Shown in pieces: positions 9,389 to 21,536 of a DNA stretch of 64,000 bases. The translations under genes and the position numbers were made by a program. Origin of the DNA: Lyophyllum atratum. Its lineage: Eukaryota; Basidiomycota; Agaricomycetes; Agaricales; Lyophyllaceae. The notes under the pieces were generated by a model that saw only the letters and a program-made list of their open reading frames with translations, had not been told where the DNA came from and did not search any database. The DNA lies in NCBI GenBank assembly GCA_014905825.1, contig JACGCN010000002.1, positions 682,001 to 746,000 on the forward strand, read 5' to 3'. How positions within the stretch are numbered: position 1 is the stretch's first letter; the number at the start of each line of letters is the position of its first letter.

Positions 9389-10993
9389 ATGAGTAACACC
9401 GACCCAACACGAGCGTCCGCTTCCTCTGCTTCAGGCCCCGCGCCTCCTGCGCCAGTCCCGCCCACACCAGGCCCCTCAACCTCAGCGGCGACAAACCAAA
9501 CGTATTATAGCAACTGGCAGACTAGTTGGTCCAACGCTGGGGCGTATCCCTACTCCGCCGCCTACCAAACTTCTCAGCCGTACTCCCAGCCCGCATTTGT
9601 TCCTTACCAGCCACAGAACTACGCGCCCCTCTATTCCCCTGTTCCAACCCCACCAATCGCATCACGACCTAGGCAGAAAACTCCACCACCTTCCTCTCCG
9701 TCGCCACCGCCCCCCGAGGCATACCGTGACTGGGATAAGGCTATACATACCTTCCTCACTCGACTTGGGCTCACTCAAGCTGCGGCAGGCTTTGAAGCCG
9801 ACTTGCTGGTCTTAAACCCGACTTGGGAGCAAAATAATGTTCCAGATGCCCTAGCAGAGCTCACAACGCAAATTTCAGTATGTATTCTCAGCTACGCTGA
9901 CAGGCGGATTCTCGTTGATCTCATTAGTTGATAGGCAAAAGAAATGCTGATCACGATAGCGAGATGAGCTTTGGAGCGAACCGGCCGCTGGAGGAGCGGA
10001 AACTCGATTATGTGCATCTGGCAAATGGAGCCCCTCCACGATCACAATCGACTGTACGTATTGAATTCCGTTTCCTCGTACCAACCTGACTTCTGTGTAG
10101 ATCAACAAAGAGATATCGTGCTTCCTCGCCCGCAATCGCGCTCGCAACGACGCGTCGAATCGTGCAGAATTCGTTACACACTCTTGCTCAGAAACGCCAG
10201 CGGCTCTCTGACACTGATACTGAGCCTCCACCATCGTGTGCTCGCGCGGATGCGAAACCGATTGACCGGGACGTACAGATGAAGTACGACATTGCGAAGA
10301 ACGATGAGGGTCCGCTAAGCCGTACCGTTCACGCCGTCGGAGAGAAGGACAAGACCAGTATCACGGATAAGGGGAAAGGGAAGGAGAGAACAGATGGAGA
10401 AGGCTCATCATCAAAGCTGCATAGCGACGAGACGGCTTGGACAGCTGAACGACATCCCGGACTGGATGAAAGGTTACGGAATATTGAGACGCATCTAGCT
10501 GTTCGATACGGTGCGTTGCCGATTGCTCCTCAGGCAACACTATCTCTATCATACCATAAAATGTCTGAAACAATCCTCAGTTCCATTCCCACCTCGCACC
10601 CTGCTCGCCCGCCTGAAATTCCTCGAGGAACACATCATCCGCCTCGAAAAAGAGTACCCGCCGTGGGCCGCACTTCACTTTAATCAGCCTAACCGTGGGG
10701 TAAGTGTCCACTATCATCGTCTTGGCTTCCCTTCCAGTTCATATCGTAGCCATCCGGCTGATGACTTTGATTTGGCTCAACAGTGGCCGCCTCCGCCGCG
10801 CCAGACGCCCATTATCGTCCCACCACATATGCGTGATGTCGCTGTTAAGGATGTCCCGCTAGGTACAGAGGAGGTTTCCAGGCCTGGCGATGGAAAGCCG
10901 AGAAACACCAATTCCAGCTTACACCGGGCAGTGTTAGCGCGCCTGGAGGTTAAGCAGGCTATGAATGACTTAGCGGGAGGCGGAGCGGGATAA
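9389..10993 (+). CDS. Conserved basidiomycete protein with MBIP-like C-terminal motif
   Basis: The N-terminus is Pro/Ser/Tyr-rich (GPAPPAPVPPTPGPS, then YSNWQTSW and YPYSAAY repeats), then a folded stretch follows (DWDKAIHTFLTRLGLTQAAAGFEADLL). After introns come EERKLDYVHLANG, a charged linker, and a conserved end: LDERLRNIETHLAVRY joined across an intron to PPRTLLARLKFLEEHI and EKEYPPWAALHFNQPNRG. The 'RL-NIE-HL ... RLK-LE-I--LE' pattern resembles the C-terminal motif of MBIP, the ATAC acetyltransferase subunit, but this is a weak resemblance. Splices after 10513 and 10699 are clean. Two earlier junctions need acceptors inside purine-rich DNA (near 9965 and 10110) and are approximate. Likely nuclear; function not established. 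Confidence 0.65.
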
Positions 10994-11576
10994 GGACACG
11001 ATAGGGCGTCCTGAATGAGAGCAAATTTATGACCATCCTAGCTCCCCCCCCACTTTTGCAAGAGTGTTACATCAGCATGACTCTGGGCCAGGGCGGCTGT
11101 GCTGGTGGGAGAAAGTGCTTAGTCGTCGTCTGGGGAGGCGAGCGAGGCCGAACGGCGGGTGGGACTTAGCGTTGTGAGAGGTTTCGCTATCTTGTCGAGA
11201 GATACCTACTAGACTACCTGGGACAAGTGTTCCAGCGTGTCCCATACTTCAGAAAATCCTTATTTTGCATGCTACACCTGTTGGTGACGTTGTTTGGAAA
11301 TTACCAATGCCCTAAGGCTAAACTCGCCCCGGGCCCAGATTTGCTACACCCGTTGTTCTCCGTTGGTGAGGTTGTTTGGAAATTACCGATGCCCTAAGCT
11401 AAACTCGTACTCCCGGGCCTTGGCAGACTGAGAGAGCCGCTGCCGCTGCCAAGCGTGAACAAAGAACGCGTCGCTCACGTGACGCCGTCCAAGTCCTCAA
11501 CTTTCCCGGGTCCTTGTGCACCGTCAGTACCCTCACGTCGCGACCTTTCTTCTGCCGAGCCGGATATTTCTGTAAA
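10994..11576. other. Intergenic with imperfect tandem duplication
   Basis: About 580 bp lie between the MBIP-like gene and separase, both on the plus strand. Two imperfect copies of a roughly 65-70 bp unit occur at about 11270-11330 and 11340-11408. Both contain TTGTTTGGAAATTACC and ATGCCCTAAG. The rest shows no frame. The separase promoter should be here. Confidence 0.5.
11270..11408. repeat. Two-copy imperfect tandem repeat, about 70 bp
   Basis: Each copy has GCTACACC, then a T/G-rich part, then GGTTGTTTGGAAATTACC (or CGTTGTTTGG), then GCCCTAAG and CTAAACTCG. The second copy has an extra TTCTCCGTTGG. Both are followed by CCCGGGCC. Confidence 0.7.
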
Positions 11577-14500
11577 ATGGCGAGCACGACAACGCGTAGG
11601 CTGCCATCATCACGTATGCCGTCGAAATCTGCCAGGCCACGTGGGGTATCAGTCGACAAGCTTGCTGAACAACTCACCTCGGGTCTGACAATTACAGATG
11701 CGAAGGGAAAACAAAAGGCTCTAGTTCTCTCGGAGGAACAAGTACGCCTTGAATCGATGCGTGCAGTTAACTCAGCGTCTCAAGCGCTATCAGCGGCTGT
11801 TCAATCTGGGTGGAAGAAGTCCTCGGGCAAGCAATCGCCAGCAGCAGCGAGCGCTACGTCCTCAGCTGCAAAGCACCTTGCGGTTCTGCGAAAAGTGAGC
11901 TCCGGAGACATCAATGTTGAAAGGGCAGCGATGAGTGTACTCGGAAAGCTTGTGGCCTTGGAAATGGTGCGTCGCTGACGTTAAGTTACGGACTTTCAAC
12001 GAGCTCAATGATCTTGATGTCCAGTATGAAGACGGGATGAGTGCACTTGAATCTCTGCATCCCCGAATTTGTGCGCTACACAATGTGATCCCAACGCAAC
12101 CACGTTCTTCTTCCCGCTTCCATCAATTGTCAATACCTTTTCCTTCCTCGGACGTTCCTGTGGATCTGGCGCTGCTGACGCTTACAACGACGTACCTCAC
12201 TTACGCTCTGACTATCGTTACACATTTCTGCTTCACACCAAACCAAATCACCAAAGAACTTGCCTCAGACCTTGATGCATTCTCGCACGCTCTTTGTACC
12301 ACTGAGCCAACCCTCCTGGCCTGGATACCACGCTGTGTCAAGATACCCAGCAAACAACTCGACCCGATCCTAACGCGCGCCTACACGTCTCTGACTAGAG
12401 CATGCGCAACCCACAAATCAAACCATCAAGCAGTTTTCTCTCTACGAATCTACGCAGTCATGTGCCTAGCCCATACAAGCGCAGGAACCGTCGAACCCAA
12501 CACTTTTGGGACCAAGTTGTGAGATTCTGCGGCGTCCTCGTCAAGTCACGAACTCTCCTAGAGGAAGAGGCCACGCGAGCCATACTTTCCACGTTTTCGG
12601 ACTTGGTTGATCGAACGGAGAAGCGAAGCGATGCAAGTACTTTTCTTGGCGGGAGCAGCTTCGTTGAATTTTGCGAATATTGGATAGTGCTCGCAAAGAG
12701 GGTAAGTCAAAAAGGCCAAAACCATCACAGGATTCTATTATGTCAGTCATCCCTTAGGTAGGAGATATCTGTCTCGTCGACCGGATTGCTGGAATCATTC
12801 AGGGCATCTCCATGGCTCGTCATCATCATCCAAATACACAGGACGCTTATCCCGAACAACAAATACTGCTAGCTGAAGGACGACCAGGGAGAAGCACAGC
12901 ATCGTTCCAAGTCTAAGAGTGACCGAGATAACCTCGAAGCTGCTCGATTATGCTGCAACGCTGGCGCAAACAACTGCGGCGATGGAACAGAAAAGTCCAG
13001 GTCAATTAGTTGATGTCTTGATGTTTGCTTTTGCTAAACAGGTAGTAATAGACTTACCAAAGCGAGTTCAGGAAGCAACGTCAACAATAAAGGGCTCGAA
13101 GTGTCTTCTTCGTCTTCTATCAACCTATACAGGACGAGGATCCAGACCACCGCCGCATTTCTGGCAAAGTAGATCGAGCCATGGAACGGATGAGGCGAGT
13201 CACCGTCTCCGCTCTCGACTCCTGGACCCGATCGCTGCATGATGCAGACAACCCTCTACAACTTCTACTCCTAGAAATTGCGAATGTTCTTCAGCAACAA
13301 TGTTCCTCTCCAGTAAGCTCAGCTATGGCGAACTTTGAGGTCCTCGGGTGTTCACAAATTCAACAGCAGGCTGACTCTGACACTTTCACGCGGACGCTCG
13401 ACACCCTTTTCGTCCTCGCCCGCACTCAGCTCTTGCCCTCTGACCCGCGGACATACGTGCCCGCGCACGACACGCTCACTAAAGCCAGTGAGCTCCTCGA
13501 GCCGCGCATCGCCGACCCGACGGTCGACGCTCCGAACTACCTGCGCTGCATCTCCGGCGCCTTTCACAACCTAGGCCGGGACGCTATACCAGGCCGGACG
13601 GCACGGGGGTGCGATTGGGTTCCTGAAGGACGCAGTGTGCGCTAGGACTTGCGTGCGCTCGAGCTGAGAAGGAATGCGGGTATGTACTGGAGGGCACGGA
13701 TTCCAGGATAGAAGAGGGGTGGAAACAGCTAGAAGAACAGCTGTATAGGCGATGGGAACTGCTTGGGGTGTGTTTTTCAAAGCTTGGTGATCGGAAGGTC
13801 AGTACTACGGCTACATCTATTGTGGTTGTAATCAGACTTATATTTAGTACTGCAGCAAGCCCTACAATCGTTTCACCACTGTATCAAGACATTCCCGTAC
13901 TCGACCTGTGGATTCGCTGAACGGGCAGCGAAGACTGGTCTCTCGACGCTCTTCGATCTTTCTAGTGGCACTAAGCAGCTCGGCACCATCATCGACCGAG
14001 TGACCCACATCAGTGCCTGCGAGCTCCTCATGGAACCAAGTGCAGTATCCCTAGGCTCAATACAGATTGACGATCCTGGCGTTCTCGGGGCGCTTCTGGA
14101 ACGGCAGATCGAGAGCCTCGACGAAAGCAGACACAAGGAAGAGGTGCCCGCGGTCGTAACACAGCTGTTGAGGGATGCGATTGAAGGTCTATGGCCAAGA
14201 TATGCCTGTGCGGCGTGCTCGTGTATTGGCAAAGTACATGGAGTGCATGTATCATGTTGGCACATGCATAATGAAGAGTCCTGAGGACATTGGCGGAGAG
14301 ATTGAGGGTCTTCTTCAGAGCGTGGCAAGTCTATCCGGTCAAATTCTTTTTGGTCACTTATTGACGGCCATTATCCCTCCAGGACTATGGACGAGACACT
14401 GGCGTGGCAGGTTTTGGCGTACAATACCGCATTGCGGCACACCTCTGGCAAGCACTGCATGCTCACAGGCGGATGGAGGTGAAGCAGAGCGTGCTGATCG

Positions 14501-17500
14501 TGTACCACATAGAGGGAGTGTGTAAATTGCTTAAGCCAGTCCTGGATGGGTCCTCCGAACCGAAGAGTGGGTGGAAATCCTCGCCGAAGCAGATCACTGC
14601 ACCCAAGAAGCCAGTGCTTGGTCCGCCGACCAGACAGCGCCTGACGAGGCGAGCGGTCGTTGCCCGTGAGCCTGTCACGCCAAAGCCCAAATCTCGGAAA
14701 GGTAACTTTGTCTGTTAGCTCCCCTGGGTTTGTCAAATTTCTGAATGGTTGCCTCATTTTCAGCTCTGCAGCCTGTGTCTCTGAACGCACGGACGCCGCC
14801 AAGGCAGGTGGTAAGTGGGAAGTCGTCGATTGTGTTTGACGACTTTGAGAGGTTGTTGGCCCTCATTCGTAAGTGGTACCCCTTTCGCTTGATAATGCGG
14901 TATCTGAAGAGGGCTTATGCACAGAATTAACCGCTACTGTATCTGGTGTGCTGGGGTTGATCCTTCCAAAGGTGCATTTATTGGATGTGTCGAGAAAGTT
15001 GTGCGATCAGCAGCTTGGGATACACAGCGATGGTGAATGGTGCTACCATCTACCGGTACATCGACGATTCTCATAAAGCGTCTTTAGGCTATATTATGAA
15101 TTCGGTGGACCTGGCGTATGAGTACATAAAGCTTGGCAAGACCCGACGAGCGGCTATGGTTTTTAACCAAGCGTTGAATGCCGTTAGAAGCGGAAACGCG
15201 TCGGACGATGCATGTGCGTCGTTCTTCCTGAGGTTTGCAGAGTCGTTGGCGATGACGGAGGATGTTTGAGGAGGTGAGTTCGCTTTTTCTTAGTGACAGA
15301 TTCAGGTACCAAAACGCTTTCTAGTTCGACCGTTTACTGTGAGGCCCTCAGCCTTTCTGAGAGCTTCGACAAGGAGGACAAAGCTCTGCCTACCATCCAA
15401 CGCGTTCGGGCAAGAGGGAGGCGTCTCGAAAAGGCTGCCGTTGCCTCTCATGTCGTTGCTCTGATTCAGTATTCCAAGGTATGTATCTATCTGCATTCTC
15501 CTTGGATGATATCTACACCTGATTTCAGAACGATGTCACTAGGGCCCTGGATGGCATGCTACAGTCACTTCGGTTATGGAACAGGGCGATCGATACACTT
15601 GTTCGATTGCATCCATCACCTTCAGCTCCATCGCCACTTGCGGAGGACAATGTGTTCCTGATGTCAGGCCTCAATGATGGACTCCCAAAAGAACCGTCGC
15701 CGCCGAAGAAAACCTTCCCTCGCCAGAAATATATGGATGCGTTGGAGTGGCGGATCTCAGAAGGACTGCTAGCGACCCTCTTCTCACTCGTCCAGCTGTA
15801 CCTCAATCGTGGCTCGGCACGTGAAGCAGAATACTTCGCAGAACAAGCTCGGGACTTGGCCGAATCTCTGAATGTCCCCACCATGGTCAGCCGCGCACTT
15901 GCGAAGAAAGGCGAGATACAGTTGTACCGAGGCCACCTTGATGCGAGTCTCGAATGCTTAACCGAGGCTGCTGCGCTGTTGGAGAATACCTCCGGCATGG
16001 AAAAGGCTGATGTGCGACGGCTCCACGGAATCTACAATGAGCGAATGTCTCATCATGTCGATGCTGACGAGCTTTATGAAGAGAGCATGGGCATGCTGGA
16101 TGAGCTTGATCAGGTGTTCAAGCAATTCGATGGCGTTGTTTTCGGGTATAGTATTCTCATTCTAAAGCAATCTTGGTCCATGGTTGACACATCGACAGAT
16201 CGAAGTCCATTGGGTCCTCGCCCACAACCAAGCCGGCGAAAGAGGTCGTCCTTCCCGAACTACTTGCAGCCGTTCTGCGCCAACGCAGTGCGTCTGTTTT
16301 CCTGTAACGTTCCTTCATCCCCTATGAACTCACACAAACAAGTATGGCTACTACGCGATAGTGATGTTCAAGACTACACGGTTTTTCTCGACAAGTTCCT
16401 GGCTCTCCCTCATTCGTCTCGGACTAAGGTTTGCTCTTCCTCCACCGCTTTCATGTCACCTCATCATTGCTTACCCCATAGGCGGAGGAGAACGCATTGA
16501 TGGCAAAACTTACCCTACATGCTGTCTACAGCCGTTTCCGTGGAGACATGTTCTTGAGCTCCCTAGCCGAATCCAGTAACGAGTCTTTCTTGCATCTTCG
16601 ATTATCTTATTCATTGTGCAACAGCGATCGCCATACCGATGGGAATGGTGAGCAAGGTGGACCTTGCTGTGGTTGCCCCCACTCAAGACATACTCGCCAC
16701 CCTCGATGCTGCCGAGAAAACTATTCTGGCAAAACCTTGAGTTCATCGCCAAGAGGGGGAATGTCACTGACGTGCGGGATGCCGTCCTTTCTTTAGCCCT
16801 TGTCCGAGCCTTCCAAACGTCTCTAGGAAAACCCTGGTGATGGTGGACCGGCCTCGCTGCGAGTCTCCTCGGTCAGTGGTCAATCGTCAACAAAACTCTC
16901 CGCATCTTGGACTTACTGCTGTCATTTGTAGATGCCTCTGCTGCTATCACTCTCCGGCGGGAAATGCTGGAAACCATCCAACATAAATTTCCGTTACAGG
17001 CAGTCGATGACGCGAAATGGCCGCTCATTAGGCCTGACGGGTCTTTACAACCGCCACTCACGGGCAAAAGCAGCTCCCGCTTTTCATTCGACACCGTCAT
17101 CAAACTCAGATCGCGGGGAACCTGATAATGATGAAACTTCCCTGAAAGAATACTGGGCGTCCGTGCGAACGAGATATGAAGCTAAGGCCCTGGACCCTTT
17201 ATCGATATCTTCGTCCCAAACCAGCGGGCTTCCCTCAAATTGGACAGTTGTGCACATTAATGTCACTGAGGACAAGAGTACTTTGTTCATTACACGGCAG
17301 GAGTGTGGGGACCCCACCCGTACTCCCCTTATCTTTTGCGTACCTTTGAAGGGGCGACGCGATAACGGGGGCGGGATTGACGAAGAACACCTAACCTTCG
17401 AGGACGCCATCGACGAGCTGAAGGAGATCGTGAGACTCAGTGATGAAGGGACGAAGGCCGCTGTGCGCATCAAAACTGAGGACCAAGAGGCTAGAGCTGC

Positions 17501-18904
17501 ATGGTGGAAAGAACGCAATGAACTTGATACGAGACTGCGAGAGTTGCTGGAAAACGTGGAATTCTGTTGGCTTGGTGCTTTCAAGGCATGTTGCCTTCCG
17601 TTTCGTCTTGATTTCCGATCTGATACTTGCATTTTCAGACGATTCTGAGCCCTCGACCAAACCTCACACCAGACTTGATATCAGACCTTCGGTGCCAATT
17701 CGAAAAGGTCTTCCACCGAAGTCTTCATGTGCAGGACAAGAGGACGAAGCAGCGATCCGGGACCCACAAGAAGAGCGCTTCCCAGAGTCAGAGTCAAGCC
17801 TTCAGCCAGGTCACCTTCGACGACGCTCTCTTGGAGTGCTTCTCCACTTTGTCTCCAAAATGCCGCGACGAAGAACTCGAAGACCTCGTTTACTTCATCC
17901 TCGATTTGTACCAATTCCATGGTGCTCCGGTTGCCATTGCGGAAGTCGATATCATTCAAGTCGTGCTGGACCTCCGCGCAGTTCTCGAAGATCATGCGCA
18001 GAAGCTCTCTCGCCGAAAGATCCCAAAGCGAACGATGAACATCTCTTCTTAGTGCTGGACAAAAACCTTCAGGGGTTACCATGGGAGAGCATCCCGATCT
18101 TGAGGGGGCGTAGCGTCAGCCGGATTCCCAGCGTCGATTTCTTGCATGACCGAATCCTCTTTGTGGAATGGAAACGTCAGGCGCTCGGCATCGAAGACGC
18201 AGCATCGCTGAAGGGCGCCGTTGTTGATCCTCGGAAGGGCTACTATATCCTTAACCCTAGTGGAGATCTCGACAAGACAGAAGGCAGGTTCAAGGACTGG
18301 GTCAGCGACATGGAGAAAGCTGGATGGGAAGGCATCACTGGATGTCCGCCAAGTGAACAACAGTTTCTGAATGCTTTGCGTGATCGGGACTTGGTGGTGT
18401 ATGTGATAGATTTATCCCGCTGCAAGTCTATAGGGCTGATAATATGCTCATAGATATTTCGGGCATGGGGGCGGAGAACAATATCTTCGATCCCATAAAA
18501 TTCGAAATTTGCCTAGATGTGCAGTGACAATGCTGTGGGGTTGTTCTTCCGGCGCGTTACGTGATATGGGTGATTTTGATAGGGTGGGGACGCCGTATAA
18601 TTATATGCTCGCTGGATGGTGAGTATTCTTTCTTCGTTCGGGTGCATGAGATATTGAGACAGTTTTTCCTTTCAGCCCTTGCCTTGTCGCGAACCTGTGG
18701 GATGTCACTGACAGAGACATCGACAAGTTCTCACAAACTGTGTTTGATAAACTTGGGATGACAGCCAGCGGCACCTCACACTGGGGGCGACAGGACGGCC
18801 AAGTTTCTGTCGTTGATGCTGTTGGTCAGTCGCGGAACTCGTGCAAACTCAAATACCTTACTGGAGCGGCACCTATCGTATATGGCATACCTTTCTATCT
18901 ATAG
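11577..18904 (+). CDS. ESP1: Separase, cohesin-cleaving cysteine protease
   Basis: Separase cleaves cohesin subunit Scc1 at anaphase. The start MASTTTRRLPSS is at 11577. A very long alpha-helical region (TPR-like, for example ALAKKGEIQLYRGHLDASLE) spans about 12-17 kb. The peptidase C50 part begins near LPSNWTVVHINVTEDKSTLF (about 17230) and contains FCVPLKGRR and a LLENVEFCWLGAF segment. The catalytic His is in YFGHGG (codon 18464-18466) and the catalytic Cys in LWGCSSGAL (codon 18542-18544). The C-terminus YGIPFYL ends at 18904. Roughly fifteen short introns are needed; their exact borders are approximate. At least six one-base frame breaks occur (near 12507, 12917, 13576, 13640, 14178, 18018), several in short homopolymers, and another near 15030. 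The gene is essential in fungi, so assembly error is more likely than decay. Confidence 0.85.
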
Positions 18905-19619
18905 ACTTCTGCTACGCCAATCGGACTTCTGGTATGGGTCATGGACATGCGGAGGTATTGCGGTCTTTCCTTCGTCACTATCACAGAACTGTTGGTATTG
19001 TAAATTTCGCTTCATTTTTATTTCTCGGTCTTCCGTCCCGTCTCACTTGACTGTAGCATATATATCACTATCATCACTATCACTATCAAACATAAGCTTA
19101 GCACATACAATCTGCTACCAAATCACTTGCCCATACATACATCAATTACCTTGCTCACAAGGTCTCCCACACCCATTTCTCCTCATTGTTCATGTTTGGC
19201 TTAATTGCTCTTGTCTGTCATCTCCAGGTCGAATTCCAAACCTTAACTCGTCACTCGCTGAATTGTAAGGTGGTGGCTATGGTGGTGGCAGCGCCATGAT
19301 TTTTAACATATGATTTGCAATGTTTTCTATGTCTATATTGTGTCGGAATGCATCAATCACGACAGAGAGTCTCTATCGTCGTCGTCCTGAACACTGGGGA
19401 AGCGTGGGAATTGTTCTGGCAACTTCCGAAACGGCCTTGCTCAACGGGTTCTCGTCGTTCCAGCTACCATGGCCCCAAGCTGACGACAGACTGCCCTGCA
19501 CACGAACACTTCCACCACAAGTGCCTCTCTCAACGACGTCACCATGCTGCCAGCCCAGCTTTTGCTGTCGCGCCCATATCACCTGATCGGCATCAATCCA
19601 GCCTCATCCACTGCCTCAT
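18905..19619. other. Intergenic, no gene seen
   Basis: This is DNA downstream of separase. It includes a short ATCACT/ATCATC-type simple repeat at about 19063-19090. Short frames here look random and show no family resemblance. Confidence 0.4.
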
Positions 19620-19797
19620 GGACTAGCTCAGGTCCTGGCCTCTGAGATACCTGCCTGTGCAGGCATTCTTGGGTTCAGGAACTACATATGGTGCAGGGTG
19701 TATGGACAAGTGGGAGATGCACTGGGGCAGGTAGCTGCCAGAGAACTGAGGGGAAGGACATGCCATGGAAACGGTAGACGAGGGTACATACAAGCGC

Positions 19798-20140
19798 AGG
19801 GGGGGGCGCGGGCCCGGTGAGCGAGCGCAGGGCAGCTGAGCAGGGGGGGGTGGGGGGCGTCTGCACCGAGCGTAGGGCGGGGTGCACAGCGAGCGTAGGG
19901 CGGGCGAGCGCAGCAGGGGGGGCGGGCGCGGCGATCGTAGGGCAGCCAAGCGCAGCAGGGGGGGGCGGGCGCGGCGAGCGTAGGGCAGCCGAGCGCAGGG
20001 GGGGGCAGGTGTGGCGAGCGTAGGGCAGCCGAGCACAGGGGGGGGCAGGTGTGGCGAGCGTAGGGCAGCCGAGCACAGGGGGGGCCCGGGCAGGCGTGGC
20101 GAGCATAAGGCAGCCGAGCACAGGGCAGGCGAGCGTAGGT
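19798..20140. repeat. G-rich minisatellite, about 40 bp unit
   Basis: Tandem copies of a unit containing GCAGCCGAGC, a run of 7-9 G, then GGCAGGTGTGG and CGAGCGTAGG. Units beginning at 19985 and 20025 are exactly 40 bp apart from their successors; flanking copies are more degenerate. The array is strongly G-rich on the plus strand, with repeated long G runs that could form G-quadruplexes. Minus-strand frames through it translate to Pro/Ala/Arg low-complexity protein, which I read as a by-product of the repeat rather than a gene. Confidence 0.85.
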
Positions 20141-20438
20141 GATGTAGTTATTTTTAGATATACAATCTACCATGGTCCATTTTGCAAACACTTTCCGATA
20201 TACTTAAATGATGCATTAGCTATGTAGTATGCATTCTGACTTAACAAGAGAAGAAGGATAGGAAAGGGAAGGGCAGCAGGTAAAACTGGCCGAATTGCCG
20301 CCCAATGGTAACACTTACACTATGCATGACCACAGTGTATGACAGTGTATGACTGAACTGAGCAAGGTCTGAGTCGGCGCGGAGCGACGGCCCCTAGTAT
20401 TAACCGGGACTTTTGTTCTATGGACCATCTCAAGCGGT

Positions 20439-21107
20439 CTATTTAACGTTAAACCTAGACGCAGGATTCGTCTCATCAACAAATCCCCAAGTGTCTTCCT
20501 TCCAGCCTCTCTCCTTCCAAAAATCCAGCTTCGCCGGATAAGCACGTCTCATGATCAATCACAGGAACCAAACTCGCATCGTGCGCAAGGATCATGAACA
20601 CATCATCATTCGCGTCGGACGCTCTACCTTCCTGATCGATTGCGCGACGTTTCAGGATCCTCGTAGAAGTCCTTCCCAGTGATCATAAGAACGTGACACT
20701 TTCAAGTAGGGAGCCATTGGGGTTGGCTGGGTAGACATCCCTGACCGTGCCCTGAGGTGCCCTGCCCAACCAGCGCACGAGTTCCAGTCGCGGAAACTTG
20801 GACCCGTCGCCTGTATGATCGAAGTGGGCGTGGCTAGACTGATATTAACACGGCCAGGAGGATACGTAAAATAAGAGAAGCACACACCTCCAGATGAAAT
20901 CTTCAGTGGTTTAACAGCCTCAGTCAGCCGGTCGGTGATATCCTTCTTCCCAAACACCTGCAGAATTTTGTTCAGACTGTAGGCTCTGCCTCCCGAACTT
21001 TCTACCCATTCCCACATACAAGTCAGGTAGGCTAGCCTTATTTCGTCACCGATGCCTGGAATGACGCCAAGGTCTTGAAGTATCCAGCTCACATCGTCCA
21101 TAAGCAC
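20439..21107 (-). pseudogene. Decayed metallo-beta-lactamase-fold hydrolase
   Basis: Reading the minus strand, pieces of an MBL-fold hydrolase appear in different frames: an N-terminal piece (MLMDDVSWILQDLGV), ILQVFGKKDITDRL, an intron-like gap, the metal-binding SHAHFDHTGDGSKFP (about 20800-20843), VYPANPNGSLLES, DVFMILAHDASL, and a C-terminal KLDFWKERGWKEDTW ending with a stop at 20439. Several in-frame stops and frame changes lie between them, more than the one-base errors seen elsewhere in the window. Family members are secreted or cytosolic hydrolases with lactonase-like folds; substrate cannot be inferred. Fragments of the same gene recur near 23.4 and 26.3 kb. Confidence 0.6.
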
Positions 21108-21154
21108 AGCATGTCACGACACCATTCGTGGCCTGTTGATCCTACGACTGCGCG

Positions 21155-21440
21155 ACAAGTGTCATCAATCGTCCCGAGGTGGTTGATCACTTCATTCCTG
21201 CATACTGCGAGCTCTGTAAGCGTATGGCAACAACAGAATTGTATACAAGGCGCACACTAAGCCCAACTTGTTTGCCACTACCTGGCTTGTCCCGCTCCTT
21301 TGTCGAGTCAAAGTTAATGACCGTGGTGCCAAGGTTTTGAAGCGCGTTTGCAAAACAGAGAAGCTTAAGTTCTAGGTCTCTTGAGCACCCGAAGGCGCTG
21401 GAGACTGCGAGGACCGTGGAGAATCAGGCGCAGGGGACGG
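21155..21440 (-). pseudogene. Inverted partial copy of MED10
   Basis: The minus strand matches 6180-6462 of MED10 at roughly 90% by eye: the Pro/Ser coding tail, the start of exon 1, the whole of intron 1 (donor GTAGTG, acceptor TTACAG) and the first part of exon 2 ending near the IDD codons. No start codon, exon 3 or full core is present, so it cannot encode Med10. Retention of the intron shows it arose by DNA duplication rather than through an RNA copy. It abuts the MBL pseudogene on one side and lies just upstream of ferroportin. Confidence 0.85.
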
Positions 21441-21536
21441 AAGTCGTTGAGAACAGACACCATTTGTTTGGCCTTGTCACTGCTAATTACTGACGAGATT
21501 CCTCAATGATATCTCTCAGTGCACTGACCACTTCGC

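Noticed and set aside
12900..13700. Treating the separase frame breaks as separate small genes
   Set aside because: The order of conserved separase segments is continuous from 11577 to 18904, and single-base fixes reconnect them.
18984..19110. ATC/ACT simple repeat as a possible CRISPR or satellite array
   Set aside because: Only a few irregular short units without spacers, in a eukaryotic genome.
19623..20191. Long minus-strand frames in two or three phases over the minisatellite, coding Pro/Ala/Arg-rich proteins
   Set aside because: All phases are open because the repeat lacks stop triplets on that strand. The peptides are pure repeat translation with no family.
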